Below the pieces are notes generated by a model. It was not told the origin of the DNA. It saw only the letters and a list, made by a program, of their open reading frames with translations, and searched no databases. Positions 5,467 through 8,708 of a stretch of DNA of 8,708 bases are shown piece after piece (positions within the stretch are counted from its first letter, which is position 1; every line of letters begins with the position of its first letter). The stretch is from Chloroflexota bacterium (lineage in GTDB: Bacteria; Chloroflexota; Anaerolineae; Anaerolineales; UBA11579): NCBI GenBank assembly GCA_003486225.1, contig DNGN01000074.1, positions 1 to 8,708 on the forward strand. The letters run 5' to 3'. Made by a program: the position numbers and the translations under genes.

Positions 5467-5742
5467 ATGTTTAGTAAGATCGCTAAACTGTTTAGAAATG
5501 CCCAGAATGATAACGGGCAAGCACATTTACAAACAAATCCTTCGGCGAACGCCTCCCGAAAAGAGGCAAACCTGGAGTGGAAATCACTGGATATCTCAGG
5601 ATTGAACACCACCAGCACGCACCTGCGGAATATCGAAGCCAGTATGGCTGAGAAAACCCGAGCTGAGTTCGCCGCAGTCACCAAAGCTCTGAATGCATCC
5701 CAACTTTCGCATCGCTCAGAGAAGGATTTGATCAAGAAATAA
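5467..5742 (+). CDS. Unrecognised small basic protein (91 residues)
   Basis: I do not recognise this family. The frame is well supported: ATG 5467 follows GAGGAGG with good spacing, and it lies in line within the exporter / GNAT cluster. The N-terminus MFSKIAKLFRN could form an amphipathic, membrane-touching helix. Residues of about 12-36 are Asn/Gln/Ser-rich and probably disordered. About 52-78 (HLRNIEASMAEKTRAEFAAVTKAL) look helical. The tail SHRSEKDLIKK is charged, with two terminal lysines. There is no signal peptide, no Cys and no membrane span. Strong hairpins lie just before and just after the gene, suggesting its mRNA segment is separately stabilised. Possible roles, all inference: accessory factor for the exporter, substrate or precursor modified by the GNAT enzymes, or regulator. 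Confidence 0.75.
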   Translation: MFSKIAKLFRNAQNDNGQAHLQTNPSANASRKEANLEWKSLDISGLNTTSTHLRNIEASMAEKTRAEFAAVTKALNASQLSHRSEKDLIKK

Positions 5743-5747
5743 GATGA

Positions 5748-5774
5748 TGGCGGAGGGCGCTGCGCCCTCCGCCA
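5748..5774 (+). other. Very strong GC hairpin without T tract
   Basis: TGGCGGAGGGCG (5748-5759) pairs perfectly with CGCCCTCCGCCA (5763-5774) around a CTG loop, five bases after the stop of the 91-residue gene. What follows is A/C-rich (ACAACCAACAAACAC), not T-rich, so intrinsic termination is unlikely or weak. It could protect the 3' end of a processed upstream mRNA or lower expression of the GNAT genes relative to the small protein. Confidence 0.7.
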
Positions 5775-5799
5775 CAACCAACAAACACTACGGAAAAAA

Positions 5800-6822
5800 A
5801 TGATGTTGACAAAAACACAAACAATACATGTACCCAATGCTCCCCGGATCCCCGGCCTGTCCTTCCGCCACTTTCGAGGTGAGGAAGACTATCCGGGAAT
5901 GCTGGCGGTCTATAAAACGGCAATGCAGCACGATGGCATGGAAGCCAGCGACACCCTCGAACAACTTGCCAACAACTATCAGCACCTGGAACGCAGCAAT
6001 CCATACACAGATATGCTGTTTGCTGAAGTGAATGGCGAGATGATTGCATACGGCCGCTGTTGGTGGGACCCAGAACCCAACGGTGACCACCGCTACAGCT
6101 TCTTTGTCAATATGGTGCCAGATTGGCGCAGCAAGAGGCTGGCCAAGAGCATGATGCATTATCTGATCGCTCGCCTGCAAACCATCTCCAATGATCACCC
6201 CCAGCCGGCGAAAAAATACCTGCAGGTCTGGAGCAACGACAATATGAAATGGCAGCAGAAGCTGCTGGAAAGCCTGGATTTTGTACCAGTGCGCTACGGC
6301 TACATGATGGTGCGCCCCTGCAGCCAGCCGATGGAAGCACAGCAACTCCCTGCAGGCCTTGAAGTCCGGCCGGCCTCTCCAAACCAGTTCCGCCAGATCT
6401 GGGAAGCCCAGGCAGAAGCCTTTCGCGACCACTGGGGCTACGTTGAGCCGACCGAAAAGCATTACCAGAGCTGGCTCGAATTCCCCTATACGCAGCCTGA
6501 ACTGTGGAAGGTAGCCTGGGATGGGGACCAAGTCGTCGGCATGGTTCTGAATTTCATCAACCATGATGAGAACCAGGAATTCAAGCGCCTGCGCGGCTAC
6601 ACCGAAGATATCAGCGTACGCCGCCCCTGGCGCCGCCAGGGTGTTGCCCGGGCACTGCTGACCCAGAGTATCCGCATGTTCCAGGAGATGGGCATGGATG
6701 AAACTGTGCTGGGTGTAGATGCAGAGAACCCCAACGGTGCCTTGAACCTGTACGAGAGTGTCGGGTATAAACCATACCGCACCTCCAGAACCTTTCGCAA
6801 ACCGTTGCATGACCACCCATAA
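5800..6822 (+). CDS. Tandem-domain GNAT acetyltransferase, copy 1
   Basis: The 340-residue protein has two consecutive GNAT folds, as in mycothiol synthase MshD, and should transfer an acyl group from acyl-CoA to an amine; the acceptor is unknown. The C-terminal domain (about 187-336) looks active: motif A VRRPWRRQGVARALL (R278-x2-G281-x-A283, the CoA pyrophosphate loop), then LGVDAENPNGALNLYESVGY. The N-terminal domain (about 18-172) retains the fold (YGRCWWD, SFFVNMVPDWR), but its CoA loop is RSKRLA (110-115) with Arg113 replacing the key Gly, so it probably does not bind CoA. The start is ATG 5800, with a second ATG directly after it; the ribosome site is poor (GGA before seven A). The gene overlaps nothing, and the next gene starts 10 bases after its stop. 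Confidence 0.9.
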   Translation: MMLTKTQTIHVPNAPRIPGLSFRHFRGEEDYPGMLAVYKTAMQHDGMEASDTLEQLANNYQHLERSNPYTDMLFAEVNGEMIAYGRCWWDPEPNGDHRYSFFVNMVPDWRSKRLAKSMMHYLIARLQTISNDHPQPAKKYLQVWSNDNMKWQQKLLESLDFVPVRYGYMMVRPCSQPMEAQQLPAGLEVRPASPNQFRQIWEAQAEAFRDHWGYVEPTEKHYQSWLEFPYTQPELWKVAWDGDQVVGMVLNFINHDENQEFKRLRGYTEDISVRRPWRRQGVARALLTQSIRMFQEMGMDETVLGVDAENPNGALNLYESVGYKPYRTSRTFRKPLHDHP

Positions 6823-6832
6823 GGAATATCAG

Positions 6833-7840
6833 ATGACTCTAACCACCAACTTTATCGAAATCAAACAGGCCCCCGATCTGCCCGGTCTCAACTTTCGCGG
6901 CTTTCTGGGCAGGCAAGATTTCCCGCACATGGCGGAGATCATCAATGCCGTATATCAGACCGACGCGATTGAGCGCCGAATTTCCGCCGAGGAAATTGAA
7001 TCGAATTACGGCTATTTACAGCGCTCCGACACCTCGCAAGATCTGATTTTCATTGAGATCGACGGCACTCCGGTCGGGTATGGGCGCTGCATGTGGGACA
7101 AGGTGCTGGACGGCGAGTACGTGTACAGCTTCTTCATCCATATGAAGCAAGAATGGCGCAATCATGGCATTGGCACCGCAGTGGCGAAGCATTTCATGCG
7201 CAGACTCACAGAAATAGCCAGCGAACATCCAGGCCATGCAGATAAATACTTCCAGTCCTGGGGCGAACAATCCCAGACCTGGTACCGCGGCCTCCTCGAG
7301 AACTTAGGCTACAAACCGGTACGCTACGGTCTCAGCATGATCCGCCCGGCCAGCTTACCACTTAAGGTTCATGCGCTGCCAGGGAACCTTGAAGTGCGCC
7401 TGGTACAGCCGAAGGATTACCGCAAGGTTTGGGAAGCTGACGCCGAGGCTTTCCGGGACCACTGGGGCTTCGTGGAAATGACCGAAAAAGATTATCAGGC
7501 TTTTCTGGAATTCCCTTATTTTGAACCGGAACTTTGGAAGGTGGCCTGGGATGGCGACCAGGTAGCGGGTATGGTACGTAACTTTATCAATCCGACGGAA
7601 AACGAACTCTTTAACCGCCAGCGCGGCTATACCGAATTCATCAGCGTGCGCCGTCCATGGCGCAGACAGGGAGTCGCCCGGGCACTGCTGACACAAAGCA
7701 TCCAGATGTTCATGGATATGGGAATGGACGAAACCTCGCTTGGCGTTGATACCGAAAACCCCAATGGTGCCCTGGATCTCTACCAGAGTGTGGGGTATCG
7801 GGAAGTTAAACGCTTTTACACCTATCGCAAACCATTTTAA
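6833..7840 (+). CDS. Tandem-domain GNAT acetyltransferase, copy 2
   Basis: The 335-residue protein is a clear paralogue of the preceding gene. Both GNAT domains look capable of binding acyl-CoA: the N-terminal loop is RNHGIG (109-114) and the C-terminal loop is RRQGVA (277-282) in SVRRPWRRQGVARALL. The C-terminal halves of copies 1 and 2 are far more alike (shared blocks EAFRDHWG, PELWKVAWDGDQV, TENPNGAL/AENPNGAL) than the N-terminal halves. Codons in these blocks differ at silent positions, so the similarity is protein-level conservation, not a fresh duplication. Start ATG 6833 has AAGGA (6821-6825) overlapping the TAA of copy 1, implying translational coupling. An in-frame ATG at 6758, inside copy 1, would add residues that do not fit the family. 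The acceptor substrate is unknown. Confidence 0.92.
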   Translation: MTLTTNFIEIKQAPDLPGLNFRGFLGRQDFPHMAEIINAVYQTDAIERRISAEEIESNYGYLQRSDTSQDLIFIEIDGTPVGYGRCMWDKVLDGEYVYSFFIHMKQEWRNHGIGTAVAKHFMRRLTEIASEHPGHADKYFQSWGEQSQTWYRGLLENLGYKPVRYGLSMIRPASLPLKVHALPGNLEVRLVQPKDYRKVWEADAEAFRDHWGFVEMTEKDYQAFLEFPYFEPELWKVAWDGDQVAGMVRNFINPTENELFNRQRGYTEFISVRRPWRRQGVARALLTQSIQMFMDMGMDETSLGVDTENPNGALDLYQSVGYREVKRFYTYRKPF

Positions 7841-7851
7841 AGGATAACAAA

Positions 7852-8708
7852 ATGCTGCAAACCAAGAAAAAGCTCGACCAAGAAAATCGCGTGGCAAACA
7901 AATTTCCAGCGTCAAACGGGTTTACCGTACGGGCAGCCAGTATGGATGACCTGGATGCAACCGTGGAACTGATCAATATTTGTTCGCAAAACATGATCGG
8001 TGGACCGGAGTATCTTCGCTCCACCTTAGAGAGTGATTGGACCACCCCTGGTTTCAACCTGGAAACGGATCACCGGGCGATCTTTTCTCCGGACGGGGAA
8101 ATGGTAGGCTACACCTTTGTCTGGGCAACCCGCCAGCCCTCCGTTCACCCCTGGGTCTGGGGCCGGGTTCACCCCGAGTATGAAAGGCTTGGGCTGGGAA
8201 GCTACCTGCTGAATTGGGGAGAACAGCGTGCCAGGCAGGTTCTGGATACCGTGCCCAATGGCGTGCGGGTATCCTTCTTCGCCAACAGTTGGGATGTGCA
8301 TCAGCCGTCCAATGACCTGCTGCGCAGCTATGGCATGGACCTGATCCGCTCCAGCTACCAGATGCGCATCGAACTGCCAGAAGAAATTCCGGCCGCCCAA
8401 TGGCCGCAAGGCATCCAGGTACGCACGTTCCGCATGGAAGATTTAGAAGCCCTCTACCGCGCAGATGATGAAGCCTTTGAAGACCATTTTGGTCATGTCA
8501 CAGAAGATTATGAGACGGGCTTGAAACACTTCTCGCACCGGGTGACCAAAGACCCCAAATTCGACGCTAAACTGTGGTTCCTGGCCATGGATGGAGATCA
8601 GATCGCCGGGTTCAGTCTCTGCCGCAAAGAAAGCTGGGAAGATGAGCAGATGGGATGGATCTCTATCCTGGGCGTGCGCCGTCCATGGCGCCGGCGCGGC
8701 TTGGGCCT
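7852..8708 (+). CDS. Tandem-domain GNAT acetyltransferase, copy 3, 3' end cut by window
   Basis: ATG 7852 follows AAAGGAT and lies 11 bases after the stop of copy 2. The frame is open for 285 codons to the window edge. It is a more distant relative of copies 1 and 2. The N-terminal GNAT domain (about 24-172) has the CoA loop ERLGLG (111-116). The C-terminal domain begins near 189, has EAFEDHFGHV and LWFLAMDGDQIAG matching the DHWG and LWKVAWDGDQ blocks of the paralogues, and the window ends within its CoA loop (VRRPWRRRGLG, 275-285). Roughly 50 residues are probably missing, judged from copies 1 and 2. The N-terminal 20 residues are Lys-rich and extra compared with the others. Role and acceptor are unknown; cotranscription with copies 1 and 2 is likely. 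Confidence 0.9.
   Translation, partial: MLQTKKKLDQENRVANKFPASNGFTVRAASMDDLDATVELINICSQNMIGGPEYLRSTLESDWTTPGFNLETDHRAIFSPDGEMVGYTFVWATRQPSVHPWVWGRVHPEYERLGLGSYLLNWGEQRARQVLDTVPNGVRVSFFANSWDVHQPSNDLLRSYGMDLIRSSYQMRIELPEEIPAAQWPQGIQVRTFRMEDLEALYRADDEAFEDHFGHVTEDYETGLKHFSHRVTKDPKFDAKLWFLAMDGDQIAGFSLCRKESWEDEQMGWISILGVRRPWRRRGLG

Noticed and set aside
5748..5774. Intrinsic terminator after the 91-residue gene
   Set aside because: The stem is strong, but the next bases are A/C-rich with no T tract, so I list it as a hairpin of other function.
5788..6816. Long open frame (342 codons) on the minus strand opposite GNAT copy 1
   Set aside because: It is a shadow of a high-quality plus-strand gene; the translation has no recognisable domain, and copy 1 has strong family motifs. 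Similar antisense frames lie opposite the other genes.
6758..6832. Longer start for GNAT copy 2 inside GNAT copy 1
   Set aside because: The 25 extra residues overlap the preceding gene in another frame and have no counterpart in copy 1; ATG 6833 has AAGGA overlapping the upstream stop.

Overview
The window (8,708 bases, moderately GC-rich in genes, AT-rich in promoter regions) looks like chromosomal DNA of a Chloroflexota-type bacterium, possibly class Anaerolineae. This is an inference from gene content: surface lipoproteins with fasciclin and blue-copper domains, an ECF sigma factor with an RskA-type anti-sigma, and a run of double-domain GNAT acetyltransferases of the kind seen in that phylum. 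No rRNA, tRNA, transposase or CRISPR array is visible.

Left half (1-2966), an envelope and sigma-factor module. A fasciclin-domain lipoprotein (minus strand, cut by the left edge) diverges from a blue-copper lipoprotein (776-1546, plus strand). The 219-base gap between them holds a good promoter for the fasciclin gene. A 14-base direct repeat spaced exactly 21 bases apart overlaps that promoter. The copper-protein gene converges on an anti-sigma factor gene (1642-2337, minus), and a perfect hairpin between them serves as a shared terminator. Upstream of the anti-sigma gene on the same strand is its ECF sigma factor (2385-2966, GTG start). A sigma / RskA-type anti-sigma pair next to a fasciclin lipoprotein recalls the mycobacterial SigK-RskA-MPT70/MPT83 locus.

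Centre (2967-3541), a long regulatory leader. A strong sigma-70-type promoter (TTGACA, 17 bases, TAGTAT) is surrounded by three inverted repeats. It drives a leader with a 31-codon ORF followed by two intrinsic terminators. The left arms of the two terminators carry the same 11 bases (ACGGCCACGGG), so the right arm of the first can also pair with the left arm of the second. That arrangement would allow an attenuation / antitermination switch.

Right half (3542-8708), an apparent operon, all plus strand: an ABC exporter ATPase, its ABC-2 permease, an unrecognised basic 91-residue protein, and three consecutive double-GNAT acetyltransferases (the last cut by the right edge). The two gaps flanking the 91-residue gene contain strong hairpins without T tracts, so read-through with RNA processing or stabilisation is more likely than termination. 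The best candidate for an undescribed system is this whole unit: leader peptide and tandem terminators, DrrAB-like exporter, orphan small protein and triple GNAT. It could be a drug-inducible export-plus-acetylation resistance operon. Alternatively it could be a peptide-modification cassette in which the small protein is the GNAT substrate. The sequence alone does not decide between these.
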